Below the pieces are notes generated by a model. The model made no database searches and was not told where the DNA came from. It saw only the letters and a list, made by a program, of their open reading frames with translations. From Lumbricus rubellus (taxonomy: Eukaryota; Annelida; Clitellata; Crassiclitellata; Lumbricidae), in the NCBI GenBank assembly GCA_945859605.1, contig OX243814.1, forward strand, positions 42,027,718-42,091,717: DNA of 64,000 bases, in the 5' to 3' direction. Below, piece after piece: positions 10,511-23,236 of the stretch (position 1 is the stretch's first letter; every line of letters begins with the position of its first letter). Both the position numbers and the translations under genes were made by a program.

Positions 10511-10589
10511 CCTACATGTACATTGTATTGTTGGCGAATGCGACGGTTATCCTCAGCTAGAACTTCAACTGGCTTTTTTGTATAAACAG

Positions 10590-10840
10590 ATCGAATCCAG
10601 CGGCCACTGCACAGATGGGACCCAAAATATGGTCTCTAAAAGGGACCCATGTAAGAGACCCACATGGTCTCTGACTCTCTGTATGTGTCAATTTTAGGAT
10701 ACCTGTAATATACATTAGGGTATTTAATATTTATATACGGGTTCTATTATAGGAGACCCACATTATGGTCTCGCTTAGGGTCCAATTATAGGACCCACAT
10801 TATTATGGTCTCTATACGGGTCCCATGTAGTAGAATATTG
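10590..10840. repeat. Cluster of GGGACCCA / ATGGTCTC motifs
   Basis: GGGACCCA-like and TATGGTCTC-like words alternate at least six times (near 10618, 10634, 10649, 10664, 10752, 10788 and 10826), several as GAGACCCACATTATGGTCTC. Each pair is imperfectly self-complementary. Class unknown. Confidence 0.6.
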
Positions 10841-10875
10841 ATCACATAATTATGGGCTAGATGCGGACATGATGG

Positions 10876-11032
10876 CGTGGGCTGAGTTTGGTTTTTAGGG
10901 GCTTACCCCGAGTCTGGGTCTTATTGGGAGGGGCTAACCCCGAAAAAGGATACCATTTTCATGGTAAAAAGTTTAATCTGGGCCTTCTTGGAGGGGCTTG
11001 GCCCCCCTAACCTCTGATAAACTCCGCCCATG
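10876..11032. mobile_element. hAT-type MITE, same family as 10342
   Basis: Ends CGTGGGCTGAGTTTGG and AAACTCCGCCCATG, with flanking CATGATGG (10868-10875) and CATGTTGG (11033-11040), a 7 of 8 match. The interior is strongly similar to the 10342 copy. Confidence 0.85.
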
Positions 11033-11040
11033 CATGTTGG

Positions 11041-12508
11041 TAGGGTTGTCGTTGCTATACCGTTGCTTCATCTGCCGTTGCTTCATCTGCTGTTGTTCTT
11101 GTTGTTGCTGTTGTAGGACGATAAAATAACGACTTCGCTGACCGTTTTCGAAACGAAACTTTAACCGGATGGTCAACCCTTGCTGCGTTCAATGGGGCGG
11201 AAAGACCGGATGCCACCACAGGACTGACATGCTCCACTGATTCATATGTATGCTCAGAATTCCCTGTCTAACTCAACCCATCGAAGCGTGTACTGCAGAA
11301 ACACAGCAACTGCTTCCGTTTCAATGGATATCATCTCCTATCGTTTCATGGCATATGAACAGCGGATGAAATCATCCAGGCGTCATGAGCTTTTATGAGG
11401 TCTGCGAATAACGGATCTATGTCTTTCCAAACGGGCATTAACTGTACCCCCGGTGCCAGGAGATCACCCAGTTGACCATGCGTTGTTGAACTTGCAATAT
11501 GAGATAACAGTGAAGCGAGAGTATAGATTGGGTTTACACGTATTAAGACATTGCTTTCTGTCTTATATATCTGATACATTCTTACGAATTTACGCAGATT
11601 CGCATTTACGTATGCAAATTTCTGCATTTACAGAAGCAATGTGACCTTTGGAGTGTATAGGCCTACCAATGTAAATCTGAGATCTTAACGATTATAGAAA
11701 TGTAAGAGTGTAACATCACCGAAAGACACCGAAATGCCAAGAACGTTGGCAATATGAATTTTTACATGACATCAGACTTAATTTAATCAAAGGCTTACTT
11801 TTGACTTTAGCCTATAGGCCTAGCAATGCAACCTTGAAATAATTATAATATTGACGCTATGATGCCAAGGAGTGAAAATTTAAAATTTTGCATGAGGCGT
11901 TAGTGCCATAATTTTTAGGTTAGAAGTGCTACTGGCCTAATTACACAAAACGATACGACGAACTCACATTCTTACAGCGTAAATATAAACAATGGCTTAT
12001 GATAGACTTAGTTATTCGTTAAAGTAACGATGCAATTCTACAGGAAATAAAAACTGTAGCTAAGATATTGTTGCTCACATAGTACATAGACACATTATTA
12101 TAAGCGGATTTGCATTGCATGGATACATTTTCCATAGGAGCATTCTTGCATTAGCCTACTATTATTTATTATCGGTGTAGTCTATCATTTTACAAAGAAA
12201 CATTGCAATAGCGTATCCGTATACATATAGAGGAGACACTAAGACGTTGTAGAGTTGATGCATGTTGAATCGTTGATATCTTTGGGGTTCAAATTCGTGC
12301 TTATTTTTTTGCATGGTTTGTGGTCTACAGATTTGTATGTAATTCAATAAAGAGATTCTAAATGTAAACAATATTATAAAAAGAGACAATGATTTTGTTC
12401 CTTACAGTTAGCAGACATGAAATTAAAGAACGTCACTGCCCTTTAACATACATTGCTAAACGTTACCATAGTAACCATACCCTCCTTAGTATGAGGTGAA
12501 TGTTTAGA
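11041..12508. other. Non-coding stretch, nothing recognised
   Basis: Unique AT-rich sequence with a short CAACAG/TTGCTG-type run near 11065-11110. Open frames are short and unlike known families. Confidence 0.5.
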
Positions 12509-12665
12509 AAAAGGAGGAAGAGGAAGAGAATGGGAGGGGTAGGAGGAATAGAAGAAGGAGGAACAGGATTATCGGAAGAAGAAGAATTCGGAGAAGGCTT
12601 AGGAGAAGAAGGAAGAGATGAAGAGGATTAGGAAGATTAGAAGGAGGAGGAGGAGAGGATAGGTA
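12509..12665. repeat. GGA/GAA polypurine tract
   Basis: Imperfect AGGAGGAAG repeats on the plus strand. Confidence 0.85.
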
Positions 12666-12848
12666 TGGTAGAATTAAAAAGGATGATTAGGATTCCGCAT
12701 AGAAGGAGGGTGAGCATGCAATCTCCATTTAGACAGGCGACCACTCTCTTGGCTACCGTGGTGTTCCATCTGGTCAATTTGTATAGAACCTTTAAAAGGT
12801 GATAAAACCCGATTAACTTTCGACGACCCACACCACACCTTACATCTA

Positions 12849-13806
12849 CACTGTGTCCGGAAAAAAAGGGACCCATTTTGTAAATATGAAAATAAATAGT
12901 AAATATTCATCAATTTTTACAATTCAAACACCATTTTAATCCTGACATATTTGTCTAATATTGGTGAAAATATAAAAGTTTCAGTCACAACAATGACGTC
13001 ATAATGACGTCATTTGCATAAAAACGCATTTATCCGGCTGTTCATGCATGGTTTCGGTTGATTTTGGCTCTTGGTAAAACAGAAATCCATGTAAGGAATG
13101 AAAATAAATGCAGCTTATTGAAGGGATTGTCCGCTCTATAAAAAAGTCGTGCCTGATATCCTGGAATATTCGGAACAATAGCCTACACATTTCAGCAAAC
13201 TGGTGCTTCAGCTCACCGAGTTCGTCAAAATGTTTAACTGTTGACTAATGAGACTCGGATTTCATTCCTCTTAATTCTTTGGCCGCTAAACGGCCGCCCG
13301 CTTAAAACCCGCTGATAATAAGATTTGGAGACTGATGGAGAAGGTGTGGGCTACAGGACAAGGATAAGAGACATTGAAGAACTCCGTGAGCGAATTGTTA
13401 ATGTCTGCTGGGGAGGATTTTGATGCGCTGGTTAAACAGTGGTTATCGATGCTGCAGTTGGCTATTAGCGCGACCGTTTTGAAGCTTACGTTGAGGCCAA
13501 AGGTGTACACTTTGACCAAAAATTAATTCAGATATAAAAATTAAATTAAACTTACATTTATTATTGATAAATTACATCATAAAAATATTGAAATTTGTGA
13601 TGATTTGGCGCATTTATCTCTTAAATTTGACTTTTGTGCAAATGACGTCATAATGACGTCATTATTTGGACTGGAACTTTTATATTTTTACAATTGTTAG
13701 ACAAATATGTTAGGATAAAAACGGTCTTTGATTTGTGAAAATCGATTAATATTTACTATTTATTTTGATATTTAGAAAATGGGTCCCTTTTTTTCCGGAC
13801 ACAGTG
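12849..13806 (+). mobile_element. Tc1/mariner-type element with long TIRs, transposase remnant
   Basis: Both ends are CACTGTGTCCGG plus AAAAAAAGGGACCC in inverted orientation, flanked by TA (12847-12848 and 13807-13808). The TIRs extend about 180 bp with scattered differences and each contains two ATGACGTCAT palindromes. On the plus strand at about 13290-13525 a decayed frame reads NPL(frameshift)DNKIWRLMEKVWATGQG(stop)ETLKNSV and beyond. This resembles the C-terminal part of mariner-superfamily transposases (SPDLNPLDxxIW...W). It has a stop and a frameshift and most of the transposase is missing. The scaffold gap begins 5 bp after the right TA. Confidence 0.85.
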
Positions 13807-13813
13807 TAGTACT

Positions 13814-14013
13814 NNNNNNNNNNNNNNNNNNNNNNNNNNNNNNNNNNNNNNNNNNNNNNNNNNNNNNNNNNNNNNNNNNNNNNNNNNNNNNNNNNNNNNN
13901 NNNNNNNNNNNNNNNNNNNNNNNNNNNNNNNNNNNNNNNNNNNNNNNNNNNNNNNNNNNNNNNNNNNNNNNNNNNNNNNNNNNNNNNNNNNNNNNNNNNN
14001 NNNNNNNNNNNNN
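13814..14013. other. Assembly gap, 200 N
   Basis: Exactly 200 undetermined bases, a conventional placeholder length. The true distance is unknown. Confidence 1.
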
Positions 14014-15557
14014 AAAAAGAATCAGTACATTGACTATATAGGGCCTACTTCACTGACCAGCGCATTCAGGATGATTGACTATATTAATTTTCACGACCCG
14101 CGAATCCGGAATAGGCTACAAATCACTTTCTATTATTGTAGATCTAATCGTTGTTTTACATATCGGCTGTGATTCAATCACCGGGATATAATTTTTATTA
14201 TGTCTACGTTGGTCCAGACACAATGTCGTAAGAATAGAAGGTTGATCCATTACACATAAACAGTGCTCGGATTACTTTGGACGAACCATCGCTGGTGAAC
14301 TCCCGCACACCCGGTGAGCTCGTATACAACGGATTCACACTGAGAGTCAATAGCAAAGCACTGCTCAGATAAAAGGCGAACGCTCGTATATACAGTACAC
14401 TGACCGATAAACATGACCTCAGGATTTGAAACCTATATTATAGAGCCGACATTAGCCAGACAATGGCCCAGTAATCGCGTGTTGTTCGTGGTATGAGGAG
14501 GCCTGCACTACTGCCACTACAAAGCAAAGACCTGTCAGAATAAGCAATTTTTGTCAAACTGGTTTTCAATGCACAAGAATGAATCGATGGCACTCCAACG
14601 CCAAACTGAGATCAGATCAATCATGTCAGTCAGCTTCTTGGTTCAATAAAATTGATTGATTGATTGATTGATTGATGTGCGTCTGCACATAAAGGCATAA
14701 AGGGCTCCTGTCCCCACCCCTGGAAATTGACAACTTCTCAAGCTACTACTTAAAATACCAAATTTATTTGCACGAAAGCACTCATGCTGCTAATGAAGCA
14801 CCAAGTAAAAATTGACAAATTTAACCTTTTGTGAGAATAACAAAATTCTATTTATGTCCACAGTGTATTTTTCTATAATTAATATTTAATTATGATATGT
14901 TATTTTTAGTGGTGTCTCATTTGTAACCCTTTTCGATTTTGTTTCAAATTTTCTAATGCTACAGCTATAGAAACCTCTGTTAAAAATGCAAGTGATTTTT
15001 CTTTCCAGTTTTGCTACTCAAGTTCTCGCTGTAAATTTAACCGTGACCATTGTGATTTGCCCCCCCCCCCCCCCGCAAGAATGTCAGCGGACCCCCAAGG
15101 GATCAGTAGGCATATATCTTACAGAAGATCAGTTTTGTAAGCCCGCCTATGTCGCTGTGCACATGAACTATTGGACGTGTACAAACCTCACGGAAAAAAT
15201 GTGATGTATACATGTATTATTATGTTGGTTACCGAATGAAACATGTTATGTGATACTATGACAATAGATATTTATCAGGATACCTACCGAGAGAGTGATA
15301 GAGGGAAAATACCGATGGGGGAGGGGCGTAGGACAAATGCCCGGTGATTTTTTATGGACCCATGCAGCGACTGCATGAGCAGTTATTAAAAGTTTATGAT
15401 TTACGCCGTTCTAAATGTCTGAGATGTTTCACTTAAAAATTACCAATTGAGTAAAATTATAGTTGCATATTATATAAAATATAAAAATATTGCACGGTCG
15501 TATACATTTCGTATCCGCACTTTTGTCATCTATCAAATTGGTTCTTTTCAATCTTTC
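14014..15557. other. Non-coding stretch, little recognised
   Basis: Unique sequence with a (GATT)n run at about 14652-14678 and a C-run at 15060-15073. No gene supported. Confidence 0.5.
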
Positions 15558-15561
15558 TTAA

Positions 15562-16018
15562 CCCGTTGGAGGTGAGGTGACGCATTGTAACGTTAGAGGT
15601 GAGGTGGGGTCTGACAAACCCCAACACATATTTTCATTTTCAAGTCGCGATATCAAATGGAAAACATTGATTTGAATTAAACTATTCTTCTATGATCAAT
15701 TATCAACTAAACAGGCGATTATCACGAACAAATATCTGTTTTAAATCCTTATTAGATGGCCAGAAGGTGAACCCATTCATTGTGTACTTTGCCCGTGTAA
15801 GTTCGGTTTGTATACGAAAAATCGCAATTGCCTTCCAATAGCCTATACACTAAAATAAAACAACTGTTCGTTCAAAATTCCTGAAATTTTTGTAGAGTGT
15901 CCGTATTTCATATTCACAAAGGTAGAAAAAAATAATCCAAGCTGGTTTGACGTTTCCACCAAAAAAATAAAGTAGAATACCTCTGGGGTTTGTCACACCC
16001 CACCTCACCTCCAACGGG
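15562..16018. mobile_element. piggyBac-type MITE
   Basis: TTAA (15558-15561) then CCCGTTGGAGGTGAGGTG, and at the right CACCTCACCTCCAACGGG then TTAA (16019-16022). TTAA duplication and CCC-starting TIRs are the piggyBac signature. The 457-bp interior is AT-rich with no transposase frame. GGGGTCTGACAAACCCC and GGGGTTTGTCACACCCC lie just inside the two ends. Confidence 0.85.
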
Positions 16019-16528
16019 TTAAAGACCTAACGAATAAGATAGCTTATAGGGCCTGTGACGGCTCTGCCCAGGAGACAGACACTTCCCTCGGTGGCCCGAG
16101 AAATAATCAAGTTAAAGTTTTTTGTGAACTCACGCTGAGGCAATTCACATTGAAATTCGATACTGGCACAGTTAAGAGGTTTAAATTATGTCGTGTTAGC
16201 TGCTGTGGTCCGCGACTCCGCGTGCACTATTATAATTATAGAACCTTGAAAGGCGAGTCGAGCCACCCATGCAAGCGAAAAGCGATGGTGAAAGACCTCT
16301 CCTGATTTAAACATTTGAAAAGATTAGTGTAGGGTCAAGGTATACAATACCATTAATTGTTACAGAAAAACTTCATATTTGCATTTCGATCGGTAAAGTA
16401 GTGCCGACACGTAAACTCCTGCCTCTGTCTTTTTCTGTAACACTATAGTATACATGTATCTCTACATGTATCTCTGTTTGTCTCTGACTTTGAATCTCTC
16501 TGTCAATCACCATTTCTCTAACTCTATG
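16019..16528. other. Non-coding stretch, nothing recognised
   Basis: Unique sequence between the piggyBac-type MITE and the CTAT array. No feature supported. Confidence 0.4.
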
Positions 16529-16532
16529 ATCT

Positions 16533-16625
<93 letters not shown>
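16533..16625. repeat. (CTAT)n, left half of an interrupted array
   Basis: About 23 CTAT units. The array resumes in the same orientation at 17209 after the inserted TIR element. Confidence 0.95.
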
Positions 16626-16632
16626 GGTACGT

Positions 16633-17201
16633 GACGTTTTGGCGCCGCCGTTTTGGCGCGACCGTTTTGGCGCCGCCGTTTTGGCGCGACCGTTTTGGCG
16701 CCGCCGTTTTGGCACTGCCGTTTTGGCGCCGCCGTTTTGGCGCCCATATAAAAATTGATCTCGGCAGCTTTTTTTCGGCTTAGTTTACAAATACATCAGT
16801 ACGAAGTGTAATATTTATTTTTCAAGTTTCATTCAGTGGTGTAATAATTAACCGTAATCTGTACCCTATAAGGGACCGAATGACTACAATAACCCTATAC
16901 CTAACCGTAACCGACCCTCACGACCCCTAACCTGACCCCAACCGACCCTCACGACGTATGTCTTATACATACATTCTTAGCTATTCCGGGCATAACTTTT
17001 GAATGGCGTGGAATATCATTACAAAATTTACCTCAAAATGTGCATAAAGGAACCTACTACGATTACCTACAATATCATGATTTTTATACTCTAGAACGAG
17101 GGCGAAAAAAATTCCGGCGCCAAAACGTCCGGCGCCAAAACGGTCGCGCCAAAACGGCGGTGCCAAAACGTCCGGCGCCAAAACGGCGGCGCCAAAACGT
17201 C
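16633..17201. mobile_element. TIR element with repeat-built termini
   Basis: The ends GACGTTTTGGCGCC and GGCGCCAAAACGTC are exact reverse complements. The inverted arms extend about 60 bp on the right and about 110 bp on the left, and both are built from tandem GCCGTTTTGGC-like units. The 569-bp element sits inside a CTAT microsatellite. The interior has CTAACCGACCCTCACGAC-like words. No transposase frame. Superfamily unknown and the target duplication is obscured by the microsatellite. Confidence 0.8.
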
Positions 17202-17208
17202 CTGCTTC

Positions 17209-17660
<452 letters not shown>

Positions 17661-17962
17661 TTCTTAACCTTCGCCTTTTCCGTGCATAAACGAATCTGTT
17701 CCATATTAAGCATAAAGCGCCGCGGTCCTCCAAAAGTAAACCGGCTTTTCTCAACATAAAATTAGCTGATTTACTCACGGTTAAATATTGTGGTTGCATT
17801 AATCAACTCCATTAAAAATGAGGCAATTGCAGGAATTGAACACAGCTGTGAACTTCAAGTAACTTAACACATCTGATCCTAATGAGTCGTTCCAGATACT
17901 GTGGCCCGGGATAGCGAGGACTAGGATGTCACAATGTTTGTCACATGCAGGACACCTGTTAA

Positions 17963-18015
17963 CCCTTTAATGCCGAAATGGTAGTAAATGTCCTATACCC
18001 TCCGGCATTAAAGGG
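17963..18015. mobile_element. Tiny piggyBac-like palindromic element
   Basis: TTAA then CCCTTTAATGCCG, 27 bp of spacer, CGGCATTAAAGGG then TTAA. Only 53 bp between the two TTAA sites, so it is a minimal pair of termini. Confidence 0.7.
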
Positions 18016-18019
18016 TTAA

Positions 18020-21000
18020 AGGATGGGAGTCATTGGGAGATTCTGTCTCATCCTTCCCGTGCGCTATTCACAGTCTATAATAATGTGCGTGTCTTATCCT
18101 GACGCATAACGAACGGTAATATGAAGTTACAAATAAATTACTTATAAATTCACGACTGCACAATAATTTTTTTTGCATACGGTGTTTAGAATCGAGTTTC
18201 TTATTACAAATTAATGTATTGAAAACTTGTTGAATGCCTTGTGAAATAAAGATTTTTTAAATCGCAATTATTGGAAGCACGTGGAATTGCATTGGAAGAT
18301 TTTAATGGTTGGTTGTTGGCTATTATGGTTGATTGTGCTTTCGCCAGATGGTCAAGTCAACGACACAACGTTCAATATTATTGAGTATAGTTGAATATTC
18401 ACTCGCTAGGTGGATATGCATCTTCCTCCCTGTATAATACACTGAAGTAAATACCGCATACATTTAATTAATTTCCGCTGAGTTTGAATCATTCGTATCA
18501 CAAACCTGGACATTGTTGGGTGACTTGGGTCACTCTACTACTAGTCTCCTAGGTCTACCATTCGTTGTCTCATGGAAAATATTTGACATTAATTTAGACT
18601 AAATGTCACTGAAACCTAAACCTACGACTCAACTGTTTTAACGCCGCCTTTAGGCCTCATCTGCAAAATTCTTTTGTTTCAATGTGCTATTTTGTCTATG
18701 ATTAGGTTAACTGATTAGGCTGATTATTATTGTTCGACACTTAACATTGCTGGCATAAATAAATTGATTTGATTTTATTTGCTTTTCATATTCAAAACCC
18801 ACAATACGTCATATTTTTGTAATAAGGAAATTTAGTCAGTTTTCTGTCATTAGTAGGCCTATTATGCAGGCAGATATAGGTCTACTGTCCTGTGAATGCT
18901 GTATTTCCTTTTTTATTTACTTTTCTTGTCTCATTAATTGCTCAACCCTCATTTGGTGAATAAAAGATTGATATTAATCGATGGTTGTAACGACAGGTAG
19001 AAATCGGAAATAAATAACAGCAGACAATTCATATAGGCCTACTCTAATACAGTCGAATGCTATTTCCTTCAATAAGGATGCAGAACAATATTAAATGATT
19101 GTCAAACAGGAAAAAGATCCACACTCCACATCATGCACTGCCAACTTGCAAGCAACAGAGTTTTAATTTTTTAAACACTTATACAGGTAAATTAAACTAT
19201 GCTGTAGAATGCAATCCATCATACCAGGGCCTTTTAAATGAGATTTTATGACTACACAATCCCTTCTTTCTCTACCCATCCTCCATGGTAAATTACTTTC
19301 TATCGGAAGACAATGACCTTTTTACTAGAGTACGATGCACAGAAGTGCTTCTCCAATTACACAAACCAGTTTAGAACTGCACTTTTTGTGTACAACTGCA
19401 TGCTAAAAAACGCCATGTCCCATATAGCCGACAGCGGTAAGTTAGCTCATAAGGAACAATGTATCCGATCGCGCAATGTATAGGCCTGTATACTGTATAC
19501 TAGAATTGATGAGCAATCGTTTTTCGTAGGCCTATGTCTTGTGCGATAATTATTAACAAACATTTGTTTGCTACGAGAACTGAGAGCATAATTATTATAC
19601 AGTAGACTCGACCCAAGAAAACTTGGGTGCACGCTGGTATAGACAGAGCGAACTTAGGCTATGCGGTGGGATATCTTATAAATGATTGTATATGATCGAA
19701 AAGAAAAGCGAGGCACTTGACGGGATCTCAATCCGGATGGATAACGTTGGAAAGTGAGATGACAAACGAATGCTGAGAATTAATTTACGTAGAATGTAAT
19801 ATATTATATTTAGATCTATATAATTATATAGGCTATATGAACTGCATTAAAACATCGATCAGAGAGTTCTTTGTTTCTCATTCTTCGCCTCAAGGCAAAA
19901 TTATAGTATCGGAGACCGAGGCAGATTCTAATAACGAAACTAACCTTATAAGTCCAAGCCTAACCGACCCTCACGACGCCTTACCTGACCTACGCGACAC
20001 TTTGGTCCTCGCTATGATAGTTATGCCGTATCCCGATCCATCCTACAAACTCTCGAAAATTTTATTTCACCTCTTTATGTCACCATAACAAGTCTTTCAC
20101 TCGAAACTGAAGACACGCCTTTTCAAAATATGATCTCTTATTCCTCCTGTTTGCATTTCCTCTGGGTCGATCACCGCTATAAATAATCTTACTGCCACCT
20201 ATTCACTTAATGTCCCTATGGCAGTTGGCATCATTCTGTCATAAGCTATACGACCTATACTACATAAACACGCAGGTTATCTCGAGATTGCAATATTATT
20301 TCGACAAATGCTAAAACGCTTTCCTTGTTACCATGACGACGTAGATAATCGATTTCAAAATGTGACGTCACGCGTTCAGTGTCTTTGGGAGTGTGCGTGT
20401 TTCTTTATTTCTGATAGCGTCAAACGAATATCATGGAATATGATACTGCTAAAAATTTATTGACAGCGTTTTCTCGTCAATGGGTGGCCATGTGATTGTG
20501 ACGAGCAGGCTCATTTACTAAAGTCAGAGTCGGTAAAATGTTGCGAGCAAATTATCTAAATATTCTCTGTACACATTAGAACTATGATGGGGCATTTTCA
20601 TTGCTCTCATTCAGTTGTAACGTTGTAGAGCAAAATGTACTCAGCCAATCAGACTTCGGAAATGCCAAAGACACCCCCACAAATGTTGCTAGGCCTATAT
20701 AGCATTGGAATGGAATCAAATTACAATGAAGTCTAGTTCATTCTCTGTCGACTCACCTTAACTTATGTGTCTCGAGCATCTACATGTGTGCAACTGTGCA
20801 TGCTTGTTGCTACCAATACCACAAATATTCAATAGTTTAGTCTATCGTTCTCGGCTTTTTCAACGCGCACTAAACATAATTACTATTTTGCTTGGTCAAA
20901 TGAATTACTGACAAAATGCTGAGTAGGTATGGTATGCATCTACAGTCAACTGTACCACGTGGGAGGCTAACCCGATAAATTTATTTACAGAGCGCTACCG

Positions 21001-21597
21001 AACCTGTGATGATCATAATTAGCGTTTGTTGGTAAAACAAGACTCATTCGTGAGACTTCAACGTTTTGATCTCAATAAATGAACTGCCAAACCTCCGAAC
21101 TGGCGTCGCGGTGCCACTTCAAGCCCCTCTATCTGTCTTATTTTAATTCATAGCTAACTGACTAGTATTTTAATTTATTGCATATTCAATGTAATTGTTG
21201 CTCAGTAATATGATGACTAATAGCTAGGGATCGATCAATATATAATTGTTATATAATATTAAATATATCATCGACCCAATTACAGCAAAGTATACACCTT
21301 ATCTTGCCAGACAATTATTGTCAAAGTGGACAAACTTTGCGAGTAAATTGTCTAGAGACTCTCTGTCCACATTAAAACTAAGCTCATGATCGGAGTTTTA
21401 ACTCGAAAATAATAATTATTATAAATTAACTGTAGCCTAACATCTGCTTTAATTGATAAACACTGAAAACCTTGGCAGGTAATAATATTATTTCTATCGC
21501 GGTATAATCATTTATGCCTTTGAAGATAAGTGTTCATGAGCCATGGGTTTTGCTTCTTTTTTTCCATCATTTTTTCGTCTTCAACTTCTTTTCCACC
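18020..21597. other. Long non-coding stretch
   Basis: Unique AT-rich DNA with several TAGGCCTA palindromes. A CTAACCGACCCTCACGAC block near 19960 repeats the interior of the 16633 element. A 45-bp direct repeat (TTGCGAGCAAATTATCT near 20543, TTGCGAGTAAATTGTCT near 21337, both followed by CTCTGT and ACATTA) indicates an old dispersed element. No gene supported. Confidence 0.5.
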
Positions 21598-21600
21598 TCC

Positions 21601-21652
<52 letters not shown>

Positions 21653-21688
21653 TCCCTCTCTCTCCCTCTCTATCCCTCTCTCCCTCTT

Positions 21689-21721
<33 letters not shown>

Positions 21722-21980
21722 GTCTCTCTGTCTCTCTGTCTCTCTGTCTCTCTGTCTCTCTCTCTCTCCTCTTCCTCCTCTTCCTCCTCCTCTTCCTTCT
21801 CCTCTTTCTACTACATAATTATCATCATCATCTTCTTCTTTCTTTTTCTTTCTTTTTCTTTCTTCTTCTTTCTTCCTCTTCCTTCTCCTCCTGCTCCTCC
21901 TGCTCCTCCTCCTACTTCATAATTATCATCTTCTTCCTTCTTATTCTTCCTTCTTCCTTCTCCATCTCCTCCTTATTCCA
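21598..21980. repeat. CT/CTT polypyrimidine tract
   Basis: (CT)n with CCTCTC, CTGT and TTCTTC variants. The Leu/Ser-rich and Phe-rich frames are artefacts. Confidence 0.95.
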
Positions 21981-22227
21981 CTTCTTTCAATCGGTGTCTT
22001 TGCTGCCACAAGGGTATTTCTTACAGTATATGACATGAGGTCTTGACACAGGGGGTGCAAGCGACTGATGCCTTCTGAAGTGAGGTATAACTCATCCAAT
22101 CACCATTGACCCATCTCCTACGGCTGCGGCTGCTAATAGACTCATTTGTGGGGAGCAATGGGGTTAATTTACCCTGGGTGCCAGCGTGTTCGCTTCATGT
22201 TGGTACACCCACCCACCCCCTCCCCCT

Positions 22228-22408
22228 ACACACACGCGCACACGCGCACATGCACAGGCACACACATACGCACCCACAAACAAACACAAACAACAAACAC
22301 ACACACGCACACATGCACACGCACAGGCAAACACACACGCACGCAAACACAAACACAAACAACAAACACACGCACCGGCAAACACACGCACACACGCGAA
22401 CGCACACT
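22228..22408. repeat. (CA)n with AAACAC variants
   Basis: Imperfect CA/CACG/AAACAC dinucleotide tract. A second short CA run lies at 22630-22685. Confidence 0.93.
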
Positions 22409-22640
22409 AAGTTCATTTGGTCCACATTTTTGGTCTAAATATACCATGCGTGCACCTTTGCCAGTCAATGCGCGTATACTGTGAAGTATTCAGTCAATCA
22501 TCCGACCTGTATTATTATAGACTGCCGTTCATTTGACTTCTGATAAAGTAAATGTGCTTTTATATAGGACCTTATTATAGGCTATATATATTATATGTTG
22601 AAATATATAATTATATAAATATATACCGATCCACCCACCC

Positions 22641-22673
<33 letters not shown>

Positions 22674-22829
22674 TACACACACACCTAAGTGTATAATGTA
22701 ATGCCGTTAAAGAGTTTTTAAGTGGATTGTGTAGTAATTTCATATTTCATAGGCATATATTCACTCTCCTGCTCGATGCCATGTCAGAGTAGACAAAGCC
22801 TCTTCTTCTTCAGTTTCTCTGCCCCTAGG

Positions 22830-23236
22830 CAGGTTCAAATGTAAAAATTAATGTCCCCACTCAACCCCCGCTGTGTCTTCTTGTGTTTTTCGTATCCGTC
22901 TTCCATCATCCAGTCTAGCATCATCTGTCTTAGTCTTTCTCTTGTTTTTCCCTCCATTATTTTTTCCTCGCTCATTATTCTTAGCAAAGAATTTCATCTT
23001 AGTGTGTGTCCAATCCATTTTCTTTGTGTTTCTTCTGTAATTCTTATCAGTGATCTTTCTTCTTCAATTCTTTTCGGCACTTCTTCATTTACTTTATGCT
23101 CTGTCCAGCTGATCTTCTTCGTTCTTCTCTAAGTTCACATTTCAAATGCCTCCAAGCTTTTTATCTCCTCTTTTCTCATGATCCAGGTTTCTGAACCATA
23201 CAGCACCACACTCCATACCAGTGACGCTATCATCCG
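22830..23236 (-). mobile_element. LINE remnant, post-RT region
   Basis: The minus-strand translation reads LVWSVVLYGSETWIMRKEEI, ...KISWTEHKVNEEV, RKWIGHTLR, and LRQMMLDWMMEDGYE, the usual C-terminal order for RTE/jockey-like LINE reverse transcriptases. Several stops break it (two after AFEM, one after GHTLR). It belongs to a different family from the fragment at 1-283. Confidence 0.85.
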
